Assembly: GCF_020536995.1 (NCBI RefSeq)
Contig: NC_068356.1
Coordinates: 80,214,107-80,278,106 of the forward strand
Length of the DNA: 64,000 nucleotides
From: Dreissena polymorpha
Lineage: Eukaryota; Mollusca; Bivalvia; Myida; Dreissenidae
Direction of reading: 5' to 3'
Below the pieces are notes generated by a model. The model searched no databases. It saw only the letters and a list, made by a program, of their open reading frames with translations, and was not told the DNA's origin. This document shows, piece by piece, positions 38,310 through 50,900 of the stretch. The translations under genes and the position numbers were made by a program. How positions within the stretch are numbered: position 1 is the stretch's first letter; each line of letters opens with the position of its first letter.

Positions 38310-41155
38310 CTGTTAATAAAACGAAAATCGGAAATCGGTTGTTCGTGTGTCGATAAAAGAAGTAGACAACGGAGAGCTGACATAATTGTGTACGATTTTA
38401 TACAATTAATTAAATAGATAAGGATGAAAAAGAAATCATCTTATTAGCGATATTATACGATTTTCATATGTGTTAAATTGTAATATATTTGATTGAAATA
38501 TAATATTTGAAATATGTTACAATAACACAAAATAGGCAAGAAAAAATATTCATTGAAGACGATTTTCATAAAATGCAGCAAAGACAAATTAGCGCCCCGA
38601 GCCGATTGTGACGAAGATATTTCGTACATATTTTTCTACAATAACCGAAGCATTCGTGTTTTTAGTCATTGTGTACGCACCGGTCTTACTAACCTGTGTA
38701 CTAACGCGAAAGGAACTGTGGGTAGCACTTCTGTACGAGTGAAAAGTTGAAAGCGAAAGTAGGTCAGGTAATCGTGCTTCTGATAATCGCTATCAGTGTT
38801 AATAAAGATTCAAAATCATATTTAAACATTATTAAAAAACATTTCTTTAAACAACATTCCGTTTTAAACACACAATAAAAAATATTTTTCTTTCATTATT
38901 AACATTTTCATTCCTACGCAGAACTACTTATTCGGAAGCATAATTCCCCAAACCAGGGGAATGTGATGCGTGTTAGTATAGAGGTGACAATAACGTAGTG
39001 ACGTCACCATCTATGTATAGAATGCTTTTTAGTTGTGTTCGTGTGTCGTTGCAGGAAAATAAACCGTTAAATTAAATTTATCTTCACATCGTACAATACA
39101 TGCTGGCGATTTCGACTGTACAGACATCTTATCTGGCTATTTTCGCATTTTTCGAAGCATGTTCTTCTTAACTTTTATTTTAATTTATATTGAAATATAT
39201 GTATAATAAGTTTTTTTTTTACACATTTTATATAAATTCATAAATTTTTGACAAAATCGTATTATCTCATCTCGCTTTATAAATGTGAAGAAAAGATAAA
39301 TAAAATCGGGCCAATTATCGAATATCGGATCATAATGGTGTTAATTTAGTATTTAGAAACACGTTTGTTTTTTGCCTTATTGTATATTTGGAATTCCATC
39401 GGGACTGTGTATAAAAATTCATAAATCACATTGCTTGTTTCGGATAGTGCTTCCAAACCATTATTGGTGATTGGTTGAACGATAAGCCAATCAAAACTGT
39501 GCAGCTGGAATTCCATGCTGCCCCTGCTTATAGCAATGCCGTCGTGTGTTCTTGCTTTTCAGAGCCGTGTTTTCGGAAATTTCGCCTCCCTCTGTTGTTT
39601 TCAAGTGTCTGCATAATTGACATGTTTACATTGACTGAGTTAATACGAACTACTTTCAAAACAAATAAAATCATCCATGCATTTCTAAAATGCATATTAT
39701 ATGCATTTATATCCATTGAAGTTATTTGAAATAAATGTAAATACATGTGTAAAGTAACATGTAAAAAAGTGTTAAAGTATTTAAATTTTAGTATGGGCCC
39801 CTGAGATTCACAATACTTGTACATAAGAAAAGAATAGACAGTCTGCCTATTTGAATAATTTTAAGAATTCACATATTCCCATTATCAGTATTCATATTTT
39901 AAATGCTGGTTATTACAATTAAATTCAACAAAACCCTTTACATATAAATTATTGCTATAATTGCACGAGCACTGCATTGCCATTGTTAAGTTGTTTATAT
40001 ATTTGTATTCTGGTCTAAAACACATATTTTATCAAGGTCGGATCGCAAGACCCATGTTCATGCTAATGGTATGGGATACGTGCGTGCGGGATATTTCAGA
40101 CGATCTATTAGACCAGGACATGTGTCGGATAACGCTTGTATTAACGGCATTAGCAGACTGCCACTCAACGGGAAATGTTTTCCGGATGCATTCTGCACGG
40201 CGGTTACCTCATATTTTGTCACTGCTTAGGGTTAATTGTCTGTATTTCAATACAACGTAAAAACTGATTCCATTGCGCAAACTTCCCAGACTTTAAATAT
40301 AACATTACAATCCTAATTTCATCATCCAGGCGCTTTTTTCCGCAGCATTCCCGTCAATTGGCAGGTGGTTATTAGCCTGTTAAAAAACTGATGAATAAAA
40401 AAGATTTCATCAAATCCCCAAATGCGCCTAGCTGTTATCCGGCATATATTTCTTACACATTATATGAGTCTTTTGAACGGTGGTTTAAAGATCAATTTAC
40501 TCATAGTGATAAATCACCGCGAATATTTGGTTTTCGAAAAAATAAAAACATGATTCCCAGAAAAAGTCATGTTTTTATTTGTTTACAACACAATGGCCTT
40601 CCATCCTTCTGAATTTCTGCAAATGATGAACCGATTTCAAGAATTTACTCGGTTTTATAGATAAAGCTCCGATATCATTCGCCGATTGGTTTAGACTTGA
40701 CGTCTGCTGTGAATAAAAAGCGCGCGTTCAGGTCGGGGTAAGAAGGTAAAAGACGTGTTCTGGAGTAAACAGTGGAAACGCTCACAGGTTGGTTAACGTT
40801 GCGCATGCTGAAACACAATTTGTACGGATTTTAATTCGTTCAACATTTACTACATGTGCTTATTCAATAGAAATGTTGGAATTTAACACTAAAGTTTAAA
40901 TATAATTAAGTACCTCTACTACTTTATCGTTTTAAAATTTCGCGTCGATAACAAATAACATTTAAATGATTACTTAAGTATACTTGCATTGCAATTAAAA
41001 AAAATAAGTTAAAGAGTTTTAGATAAATACTTGATGTGTACGATGATTTTTCAGGTTCTAGATAAACCTAAAAATTGCTAAGACATTACGAATAGAGATT
41101 ATTACTTATGAAACATAGAGATAAATTAAGCTTTGTTATTTGAAAATTGTGCTTT
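38310..41155. other. No secure gene; likely upstream region of serum amyloid A
   Basis: A 65-codon plus frame at 38553 has a mixed composition but no splice context. Inverted CCAAT-like boxes (GATTGGTTGAACGATAAGCCAATC) near 39471 and a TGACGTCA-like site near 38999 are the only promoter-like signals seen. A small hairpin around ATAAAAACATGA lies at 40541-40581. Confidence 0.35.
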
Positions 41156-41330
41156 ATGCATGTGGATTCTACACAGGCTAATCAGGGACGACACTTTACG
41201 CCTAAACATGATTTCCGCTAGATGAGACTTCCGTTCAACGAAACATTGCGTTAAAGCGGGTAGTGTTGTCCCTGATAAGCATGTGCGGACTTGCATAGGT
41301 TAATCTGGAACGACACTTTACGCATGTGCA
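41156..41330. mobile_element. MITE family A, copy 1 (AGGCTAATC hairpin family)
   Basis: Contains the family blocks ACAGGCTAATCAGGGACGAC, a centre of inverted ACTTTACGCC / GTGTTGTCCC, and GACACTTTACGCATGTGC. It ends about 20 bp before a possible splice acceptor (TGTTTTGCAG, ending 41350) upstream of the serum amyloid A start. Confidence 0.75.
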
Positions 41331-41382
41331 ACAAGAACAATGTTTTGCAGATTTTTCTGCTGCAGAAAGCATTGCCGTAGCT

Positions 41383-42776
41383 ATGAAGGTCGCCATTTTT
41401 TTCGCCTGTCTCATGTGTCTGGTCGCCGTCATCGAGGTCAGGGGCTGGGAATACGCGAAAGACTTTGCCGGAGGGGCCAGGGACATGTGGAGGGCTTATC
41501 AGTACGTATGGGCCATAACGTTGAGCTCGAGTGGGGTTTCAATTAAATAAAATATATGATTTATGAATTAGGTTAAAATATTACTCCGTTACGCTGTATT
41601 TGTTTTTCCTTAAAGGGCATCTACTTTTCAATGTTTAGAAGGAAACCCATAACGCTCTCAATTCTGAAATTGCGCTGCGATTTAGTTTTTATTGCTCTGT
41701 ATGTCTTGTGTAGGTATTATCTTGAGCAAAAAAATGTTCAGTCTTATCGTACAAAAATCGATTTCGACAATGTTCTCTTGCTTGCAATACCAGAACGAAA
41801 CTATCCATAATTATATCTTAGTTTGCTCTCTCTACTAACTTTAGCTTATACGGCGAGAAATTTTATGACAATCCATTTTTTCATTTTAGTGTAAAGGTAA
41901 CGTTATTTAATTTTCATTTCTGACAGGGACATGCGACAAGCGAACACGATTGGAGCAGACAAGTACTTTCACGCCCGCGGGAACTATGATGCCGCGAGCA
42001 GAGGAACAGGCGGCCGACACGCCGCGGCCATCATAAGGTAGGCGCAGCAAGTCTGGATTACACGGAAACCATGTGGTGCCACCTCAGTAGTCTCTTGTTT
42101 TCTTATTGGAAATACCTAATTGTAAGGCGTTGAAATAAGCATTATTAGAAGTGTGCTGATAGACTCGATTAAGAATTGTTTATAATGGCTTTTAAAGATA
42201 CAAAGAAAGCCATTTGGTTTATGTGTCTTAAAATAAATGAGCGATTCCATCGGTCTCTTTTCGTAAAGAATATAAATCAGAAGCCGATTCCGGTACACAG
42301 GTGCATCGGTGCCTCTAAGCTTACGTTTAACGAACAGGTCTTTTCTTAAAATGAGCCTCGCTCTGCAAAGACGGGGCTAAATGCATGTGCGTAAATTGTC
42401 GTCCAGGATTAGCCTGTGCAGTCTTCACAGGCTTATCAGAGGCGACACTTTCCGCCTAAACTGGGTTTTGGGTCAGAATACAATTTCTTTAAGCGGTAAA
42501 TACCATAAAAGAAACAGTGTCATCCCTGTTTGGCTTGTGCGGACTGCCCAGGCCAACATAAAAGAACACTTAACGCACATTCATTAAGCCCATTTTCCCA
42601 GAGCGAGGCTCAAATAAAAGCATGCTCGTTTCAGCAACGCCCGTGAGCTGTTCCAGGGTGGCAGCAGCGGGCGAGGTGCCGCGGATTCCAGAGCCGACCA
42701 GGAGGCCAACAGGTGGGGCCGCAATGGAGGTGACCCGAACCAGTACCGACCAAGGGGGCTGAACCCACGCTACTAG
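41383..42776 (+). CDS. SAA: Serum amyloid A protein, complete
   Basis: Three exons, 41383-41501, 41927-42037 and 42635-42776, join in phase and encode 123 residues, close to the 122 of human SAA precursors. The start at 41383 gives a signal peptide ([19 protein letters not shown], then RG). An in-frame ATG at 41326 would put 19 hydrophilic residues before it. An acceptor at 41350 suggests an upstream untranslated exon, as vertebrate SAA genes have. Family hallmarks are [40 protein letters not shown] and a final RGLNPRY. SAAs are small secreted helical-bundle proteins, acute-phase and lipid-binding; in invertebrates a role in immunity and gut or tissue defence is inferred. Introns carry copies of MITE family A. 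The reading frame is intact with normal splice sites. Confidence 0.96.
42353..42611. mobile_element. MITE family A, copy 2, in serum amyloid A intron 2
   Basis: Ends are perfect 13-bp inverted repeats, GAGCCTCGCTCTG at 42353-42365 and CAGAGCGAGGCTC at 42599-42611, with AGCCTGTGCAGTCTTCACAGG hairpin blocks inside. The right end is only 23 bp from exon 3. Confidence 0.85.
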
Positions 42777-43204
42777 TCCGTGGAGAGACTGGGGAGCAAA
42801 GGAGGGTGAAAACAGAATCGGTCAAAGATTTCATAGTGACTTTTCTAATGGAGCTTATTTGCTTGCAAATAGTGGCACTAAGATCTTGCTAGATTGTGAC
42901 AATGAAAAATTGTTTTACATCCTGTGTGTTCTTGTTAAATGATTGTGCATCAATAATTTGTATACAAGTGTTTGAAACATTCGTAAATTGGGTTCTTAAA
43001 ATTACTTAATAATTATAAATGTACCACAAGGTTCTGTTTTAAAAGTTGTGACGCTTCAGTTTAACATTTCTATGTAATGATTTATATACATGCAATAATT
43101 GTATTACATTTACAAACTACATGCATTGCGTTTTGTTCATAATAACGCTTTGGATCATTCAACATGCTTTTATAACATCAGCATTTGGATTATTGCGTTC
43201 TTGG

Positions 43205-43210
43205 AATAAA
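43205..43210 (+). promoter_or_regulatory. Probable polyadenylation signal for serum amyloid A
   Basis: AATAAA about 430 bp after the stop, in an AT-rich 3' flank. No nearer canonical signal was seen. Confidence 0.45.
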
Positions 43211-43339
43211 CAGTGTTCTACAGAGATGTTCTTCACATGATACTCCAGTTTGATTGTAAATGACACAAAGAAGCAAACACTCTTGCCCAGCGTAAAGGGA
43301 TGTCGAATTATTTACATTGACGGACAAGTAATCTCTAAC

Positions 43340-43805
43340 TTTGAAGGCTCAATGTGAGCTATTGTGACCACCCTACATCCGGCGTCATGTGGTGTGTGGT
43401 GCCTACTTTCAGATGTTTACTACTCTAGAGGCCACATTGTTCACCCATTCTTGATAAAAAAAAGGCCAGATTATTTATCTAGACGTTATCTAGGCAGAGT
43501 TCGAATATGTGTGGAGTGCGTTAAAATATAGGCCGCACGGTCAAATGCTAATCTTCACAATATCAAGTTTAACTCTGGGTCGCATGCGTTCAAAAACTTT
43601 GTCATCTGGTCAAATATTAAAAAGATCTCGTTATCACTCTAGAGGCCACATTTATGAAACTTTGTCATACGTTTATCTTGACAATGTGAAGGTCATTTTT
43701 AAATCTGGATCAAGGGGGGTGAAAATCTATATCATCAAGTCATGTCTTCAACAATTGGTGTCAGTGAACTCAGTTGAGCGCTTACTGGCCATCATGGCCC
43801 TCTTG
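43340..43805 (-). mobile_element. Pearl/Helentron-like repeat, reverse orientation
   Basis: Two internal units carry CTCTAGAGGCCACAT, and the right edge (GGCCATCATGGCCCTCTTG) is the reverse complement of the AAGAGGGCCATGATGGCC head seen at 58651. The 108-codon plus frame inside is not a gene. Confidence 0.65.
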
Positions 43806-44707
43806 CTCGATGAAGTGGTACCATATTCAAAATAAGTCTAAGGATCATAAAGGTCTATGTTTTTACCAAGTTTCATGTTTTTCCTCAATACATATGCCTT
43901 CAAGATGGTGCACTTTTTTCTTCAAAGAGTGAAATAATTTTAACCCTGACCAAGTTTCAAGCCATTGACATCATGCCAATGTTCCCAAAACAAAAATCTT
44001 AAGGTAGGTCATTACATGTGGCCTCTACATCTTTTTACACACAAAAACCACCAACATTTTCTTTCTAAAGAATATACACAAGAACATAAATCATTCATCA
44101 GTTTTGTATGCATTTATTATACTAGTTGAACACCAAATCCTTAAGCAAAACTCGTCCAATCTTCATATATTGCACATATGTGGCTAATCATGACAATAAT
44201 TTAAATACCTTTTAAAATGCCAAAATACACTGAAACAACCATAGAACAATGATAGAGTGTGTGTTTAATTAACCTATATACCAATCAATAGTTCATAGGA
44301 ATAAGCAAAAATAACAAATAAGCTATCTTTAAAGTTCATACTATATTAAATATATTCATGTTTTAGCATAGGGTTTTAGATAAAGCAGCCTTAACATGAA
44401 ATAACAGTTATATGGGCGTTTTTTTTTATTATTCCAACTAAAAGGGATTATGAACCAAAAATTCACAAACATTTAAGAAAACAACCATTATGTTTACATT
44501 TTTTTATTTGAATTTAACAAGCAATCTCAGGTAAATATCAGTAACAATGGACTATTGGTACTTAGATAAATAAAAGTAAAAAGCGAAGTACCTGATAACA
44601 AAATTGTAAACTTATGATAAAGCAAGCATGTACACATTATAATAAATTATGTAATGAAAACTAAGTACCTTGGTCATGCACTTTTAACACCAAAGTATTA
44701 AGTTAAA
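43806..44707. other. No gene recognised; 3' flank of the dynein gene
   Basis: AT-rich. It would contain the 3' UTR and polyadenylation site of the minus-strand dynein gene, but the site cannot be chosen among several TTTATT words. Confidence 0.4.
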
Positions 44708-44946
44708 CACTGGGCTTAAAGCATAAGCATAAATGTGTTATCCCAGATTAACCTGTGCAGTTGGCCTGTGCCGTTGGCACAGGACTATTTAGGGACAAAA
44801 CTTTTTGCTTTTATGGAAATTTCTTTAAAAAAAGTTTCTTATAAAAATTAAAATCCAATTTAGGCGAAGAGTGCAGTCCGCACAGGATAATCTGAGATGA
44901 CACTTTACACGCATGTTTTAAGCCTAGGTTTCCAACAAAGAGGCTA
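44708..44946. mobile_element. MITE family A, copy 3, in the dynein 3' UTR
   Basis: Diverged copy with ATCCCAGATTAACCTGTGCAG and GCAGTCCGCACAGGATAATC. It lies 23 bp beyond the dynein stop codon, so the 3' UTR probably includes it. Confidence 0.75.
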
Positions 44947-44969
44947 AAATTATTGGGCCATTAAGTTCA

Positions 44970-47900
44970 TCACCGTATGGGACTCGAGAGCCCAGCTAAT
45001 GTAGTGTCTTCTTCTCTTTCAGCCGCATGTTGTTTCAACTCTTGTAACGTGTGCACAAACCTTGACCACTCGTCTGACTTAGGATTGGCAAAACTCTGAA
45101 ATTATAGGTGGAAACAGTTTAAAATGATGTCTGTCGTGTCTGATCTGACCTTGGTTTTGCAGAAATATGCTTATGTAATGTTAACGTGTAAAATGAGACG
45201 GTCATCATTTTACATTCAAGATCATCCAAGAACCATAACTCAATAAGGGCTGTTTGTAAAACACGCATGCCCCCGATATGGGCTGTCCGTTGTAGTGGCA
45301 GCCATTGTGTGAATACGTTTTTTGTCACTGTGACCTTGACCTTTGACCTAGTGACCTGAAAATCAATAGGGGTCATCTGCGAGTCACGATCAATGTACCT
45401 ATGAAGTGTCATGATCCTAGGCAAAAGCGTTCTTGAGGTATCATCCAAAAATCATTTTACTATTTCGGGTCACCGTGACCTTGACCTATGACCTTGTGAC
45501 CTGAAAATCAATAGGGGTCATCTGCCAGTCATGATCAATGTACCTATGAAGTTTCATGATCCTAGGCATAAGTGTTCTTGAGTTATCATCTGGAAACCAT
45601 TTTACTATTTCGGGTTACCATAACCTTGACCTTTGACCCAGTGACCTCAAAATCAATAGGGGTCATCTGCGAGTCATGATCAATGTACCTATGAAGTTTC
45701 ATGATCGTAGCCATTAGCGTTCTTGAGTTATCATCCGGAAACCATTTTACTATTTCAGGTCACCGTGACCTTGATCTTTGATATAGTGACCTAAAAGTCA
45801 ATAGGGGTCAACTGCGAGTCATGCTCAATCTACCTATCAAGTTTTAATGATCCTAGGCATAAGCGTTCTTGAGTTATCATCCGGAAACCATTTTACTATT
45901 TCGGGTAACCGTGACCTTGACCTTTGACCTAGTGACCTGAAAATCAATGGGGGTCATCTGCGAGTCATGATCAATGTACCTATGAAGTTTCATGATCCTT
46001 GGCATAAGCGTTCTTGAGTTATCATCTGGAAACCATTTTACTATTTCGGGTCACCGTGACCTTGACCTTTGACCTAGTGACCTGAAAATCAAAAGGGGTC
46101 ATCTGCCAGCCATTATCAATCTACCTACGAAGTTTCATGATCCTAGGCATAAGCGTTCTTGAGTTATCATCCGGAAACCATTTTACTATTTCGGGTCACT
46201 GTGACCTTGACCTTTGACCTAGTGACCTGAAAATCAATAGGGGTCATCTGTGAGTCATGATCAATCTACCTATCAAGTTTCATGATCCTAGGCCTAAGTG
46301 TTCTTGAGTTATCATCCCGAAAGCATTGTTCTATTTCGGGTCACTGTGACCTTGACCTTTGACCTAGTGACCTCAAAATCAATAGTGGTCATCTGCAAGT
46401 CATGATCAATCTTCCTATCTAGTTTCATGATCCTAGGCCTTAGCGTTCTTGAGTTATCATCCGGAAACCATTTTACTATTTCGGGTCACCATGACCTTGA
46501 CCTTTGACCTAGTGACCTCAAAATCAATAGGGGTCATCTGTGAGTCATGATCAATGTACCTATGACGTTTTATGATCCTAGGCCCAAGCGTTCTTGAGTT
46601 ATCATCCGGAAACCACCTGGTGGACGGACCAACCGACAGACCGACCGACATGTGCAAAGCAATATACCCCCTCTTCTTTGAAGGGGGGCATAACAAATCA
46701 TAAACAAGGGCTGTTTGTAAAACATGCACGCCCCCCATATGGGCTCTCCATTGTAGTGACAGCCATTGTATGAATATGTTTTTTGTCACTGTGACCATGA
46801 CCTTTGACCTAGTGACCTCAAAATCAATAGGGGTCATCTGCGAGTCATGATCAATGTACCTATGAAGTTTCATGATCGTAGCCATTAGCGTTCTTGAGTT
46901 ATCTTCCGGAAACCATTTTACTATTTCAGGTCATCGTGACCTTGACCTTTGATATAGTGACCTGAAAATCATTAGGGGTCATCTGCGAGTTATGATCAAT
47001 CTACCTACGAAGTTTCATGATCCTAGGCATAAGCGTTCTTGAGTTATCATCCGAAAACCATTTTACTATTTCAGGTCAACGTGAACTTGACCTTTGACCT
47101 AGTGATCTCAAAATAAATAGGGGTCATCTGCGAGTCATGATCAATGTACCTATGAAGTTTAATGATCCTAGGCATAAGCGTTCTTGAGTTATCATCCGGA
47201 AACCATTTAACTATTTCGGGTCACCATGACCTTGATCTTTGACCTAGTGACCTCAAAATCAATAGGGGTCATCTGCGATTCATGATCAATGTACCTATGA
47301 AGTTTCATGATCGTAGCCATTAGCGTTCTTGAGTCATCTTCCGGAAAACATTTTACTATTTCAGGTCATCATGACCTTGACCTTTGAGTTTGATATAGTG
47401 ACCTGAAAATCAATAGGGGTCAACTTCGAGTCATGATCAATCTACCTTTTAAGTTTCATGATCCTAGGCATAAGTGTTCTTTAGTTATCATCCGGAAACC
47501 ATTTTACTATTTCGGGTCACCGTGACCTTGACCTTTGACCTAGTGACCTGAAAATCAATGGGGGTCATCTGCGAGTCATGATAAATGTACCTATGAAGTT
47601 TCATGATCCTAGGCATAAGCGTTCTTAAGTAATCATCCGGAAACCATTTTACTATTTCGGGTCACCGTGACCATGACCTTTGACCTAGTGACCTGAAAAT
47701 CAATATACCCCCTCTTCTTTGAAGGGGGGGATAACAAATCATAAACAAGGGCTGTTTGTAAAACATGCATGCCCCCCATATGGGCTCTCCGTTGTAGTGA
47801 CAGCCATTGTATAATTATATCTTTTTTGTCACTGTGACCTTGACCTTTGACCTAGTGACCTGAAAACCAGTCTGGATGGCGGATGTTTTCAACTCAATTT

Positions 47901-50900
47901 TACTAGATTTTCACATTTTGGCAATTTAGATTTTTCTTGAGCCAAATTCTCAATTTTTTCGCAAACGGCGCAAATGGCTCAAATGGAGAACGACAGCGGA
48001 GCATTGTGGACATGTTATCATTGGAATAAATGCTCACTATTACAGGGCTCGCGCTGTCATTCGCCATTTGCGAAAATATAGCGAATTTGGCTCAATAATT
48101 ATATAATTTGCGAATATGCTAAAATCTCGTTAAATTTCATTGAAAACATCCGCCATTTCAATCCGGATTGTTTTTTTAAAACTAGTTTTCTCTTTATTTC
48201 CATGAACGTTTTGAAGCGCATATGGCAGCTGGCCAATCAACATTGAGTTCGCTATCGGGTAATATTAGGTCATTCATGCTTAGATAATGGAAAACACAGT
48301 TGTTATTGTCGTCTGCCTGCAATATAACGGCCGATGGCAAAAGTGGTATAAAAAATAAGCAAATGAAAAGAAGCGTAACACTCAATAAATTATTTTTAAG
48401 CTGATCACTTATCAACTTTCTACTGTCTATAGATCTGACTTAAAGGATGATTATTAAATACATGTAATTAGTTACATGTCGAAGATGTTACACCTTTCTG
48501 TTCTTGATTGAAATTAAAATGTTATAATTACTTTGTTGTTTTTTACTCACAAACTATGCTATTGTAAAGTAATATGTCAACCAAATAGTATATTAATTAC
48601 GTATTTGCGAGGTTTCTTTTTTTCATTTTCTGTAGTCAAACGATGTGCACATTTTATTTCATGTGCAAAATGCTTACAATTTTTCAGACTCTCGTTTTTG
48701 GATAAAGTATTTTTCGTCGATTATATTATATTTTCAATGTTCTATATACAAAAAATAGACTTACTAATACACGTGCGGTGATACGGACTGTGCAGAAAAA
48801 ATCTTTACAAATTTCCTTTCATGAAGCAGAAGACTTGGAGCTTTATTTGATAATTACCTTTTAGTTTGGTATATGTCGGAGTTCAATGTCAGAAAAAAAA
48901 CCTATAAAAACGAGTCATGATCAATGTACCTATGAAGTGTTATGATCCTAGGCAAAAGCGTTCTTGAGTTATCATCCGGAAACAATTTTACTGTTTAGGT
49001 CACCGTGATCTTGACCTTTGACCTAGTGACCTGAAAATCAATATGGGTCATATGCGAGTCATGATCAATCTACCTATGAAGTTTCATGATCCTATGAGTA
49101 TGCGTTTTTGAGTTATCATCTGAAAATCATTTTACTATTTCAGGTCACCGTGACCTTGACCTTTGACCTAGTGACCTCAAAATCAATAGGGGTCATCTGC
49201 GAGTCATGATCTATCTACCTATGAAGTTTCATGATCCTAGGCATATGCATTCTTGAGTTATCATCCGGAAACCATTTTACTATTTCGGGTCACTGTGACC
49301 TTGACCTTTGATCTAGTGACCTCAAAATCAATAGGGGTCATCTGCGAGTCATGTTCAATCTACCTATGAAGTTTCATGATCGTAGACCTAAGCGTTCTTG
49401 AGTTATCATCCGGAAACCACTTGGTGGACGGACTGATTGACCGACAGACCGACATGTGCAAAGCAATATACCCCCTCTTCTTTGAAGGGGGGCATAAAAA
49501 TTGACTTATCAAACATATTCTAAATATTATCACATTAATTTTTTCATAAAGAATGGTAAAGCATGACTGTACTAAATTACCTTCATCAATAATAGTCTAA
49601 AAGGAATGGGGGATTTGTTATTTCAAAGTATATGATGATGGTTTAAAAAGTATGGATCTGTTTACCCTGCTTTTTATAACTTATTTTCTCCAGAAAACAT
49701 ACATTCCATAAAACTGTACTGGAGACATAGAAATTACTAAGTAAATGAAGTTACTATCAAAATACCAATAATTTTTCTATAGGATCTATTACTTGATTTT
49801 TTTTTATGAAGAAAACAAACTGTGCCCAACCTCAGCCACATCATGTAGGTAGATGTGACCCATATCGTCCCCAGCAGCTATCATATGACCGTTCTGGTGC
49901 CAGCGTAGGTGATTCAGGGCCGCACCCGTATCCAGAATACTGGAGGCAGACGGAACCTGAAATAGCCAGCAAATATGCTTGAACATTAACCCTTTAAACA
50001 TTCATGATGGGCAGAACTTGTAAACTGTTAAAAATAATAGGAAAATTATTCCAAACTTTATTGTAAGAAAATACAGATTTTTACACTTTAATTTAAGCAC
50101 TATTTTTTACATCTAACATTAAACATGTAATCAGCTGAAAGATCTACAAGTCATAAAAGCCTTTTCGACCCTTCAATTAGCAGTGATGTGGAAATATAGA
50201 AATCTTCCAATTGTCTTTAAAAAAAACCGTAACTAAGACTGAAAAATAAACTGTTTACCCATTCAAAACTCATTTTGCCAAAGAAATTATTTATTTAACA
50301 CGTTTAAAACCACAATTCCTTACAACTGACCAGAACATTTATACATTTCAGTTTTGTACAACACAAAGTTTACATTTACACCTCCCTATGGTGGTTAACT
50401 GATAACAAGTAAGCCTGTGGTAAGTACAATATGAGTTTTGTTCTGAGAAAAATGGGCTTAATGCGTGTACGTTAAGTGTCATCCCAGATTAGCCTGTGCA
50501 GTCCGCACAGGCTAATCAGGGACGACACTTTCCGCCTAAACTTGATTTTCGTTAAGGAGGGACTTCCTTGAAACTAAAAATACCGTAAAAGAGGAAAGTG
50601 TTGTCCCTGATTAGCCTCTGCAGACTGCACAGGCTAATCTGGGAAGACACTTTACGCACATGCATTAAGCCCAGTTTTCTCAGAAAGCATGAGCTCTCCA
50701 CTCACCTCCGTGTCCTGGTTGAGGTTCCAGAGATCTAGACGGCCCATTCCGTCAGCGCTGGCAAACAGTGCCGGGTGTATGGGGGACCACTGCACATCGT
50801 ACACATAGTCACTGTTGTCTTCAAATGAGTGGATGTACTTGCGATCCTGTAAGTGTGGAATTGGCATATGTTAAATAAACATGGTTGATAGAAAATGATT

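Larger units (their letters stand above)
47744..49497 (+). mobile_element. Tandem-repeat element, copy P3, interrupted by about 1.04 kb
   Basis: The head and part of one unit (47744-47872) and the remaining units plus tail and terminal hairpin (48912-49497) flank foreign DNA. The break falls inside a unit, after GACCTGAAAA, and resumes at GAGTCATGATCAATG, with about 20 bases of unit lost. Three further full TGACCT cores occur after the break. Confidence 0.72.

Noticed and set aside
40391-40612. 73-codon plus frame with balanced composition
   Set aside because: No splice signals or domain; it overlaps a small AT-rich hairpin.
45119-46885. Minus-strand frames with repeated [18 protein letters not shown]
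   Set aside because: They are the 145-bp transposon units in translation, repeated in other copies with stops; no independent coding evidence.
45241-47735. CRISPR-like regular repeats
   Set aside because: Units are 145 bp with no unique spacers, in an animal genome; they are transposon-internal tandem repeats.
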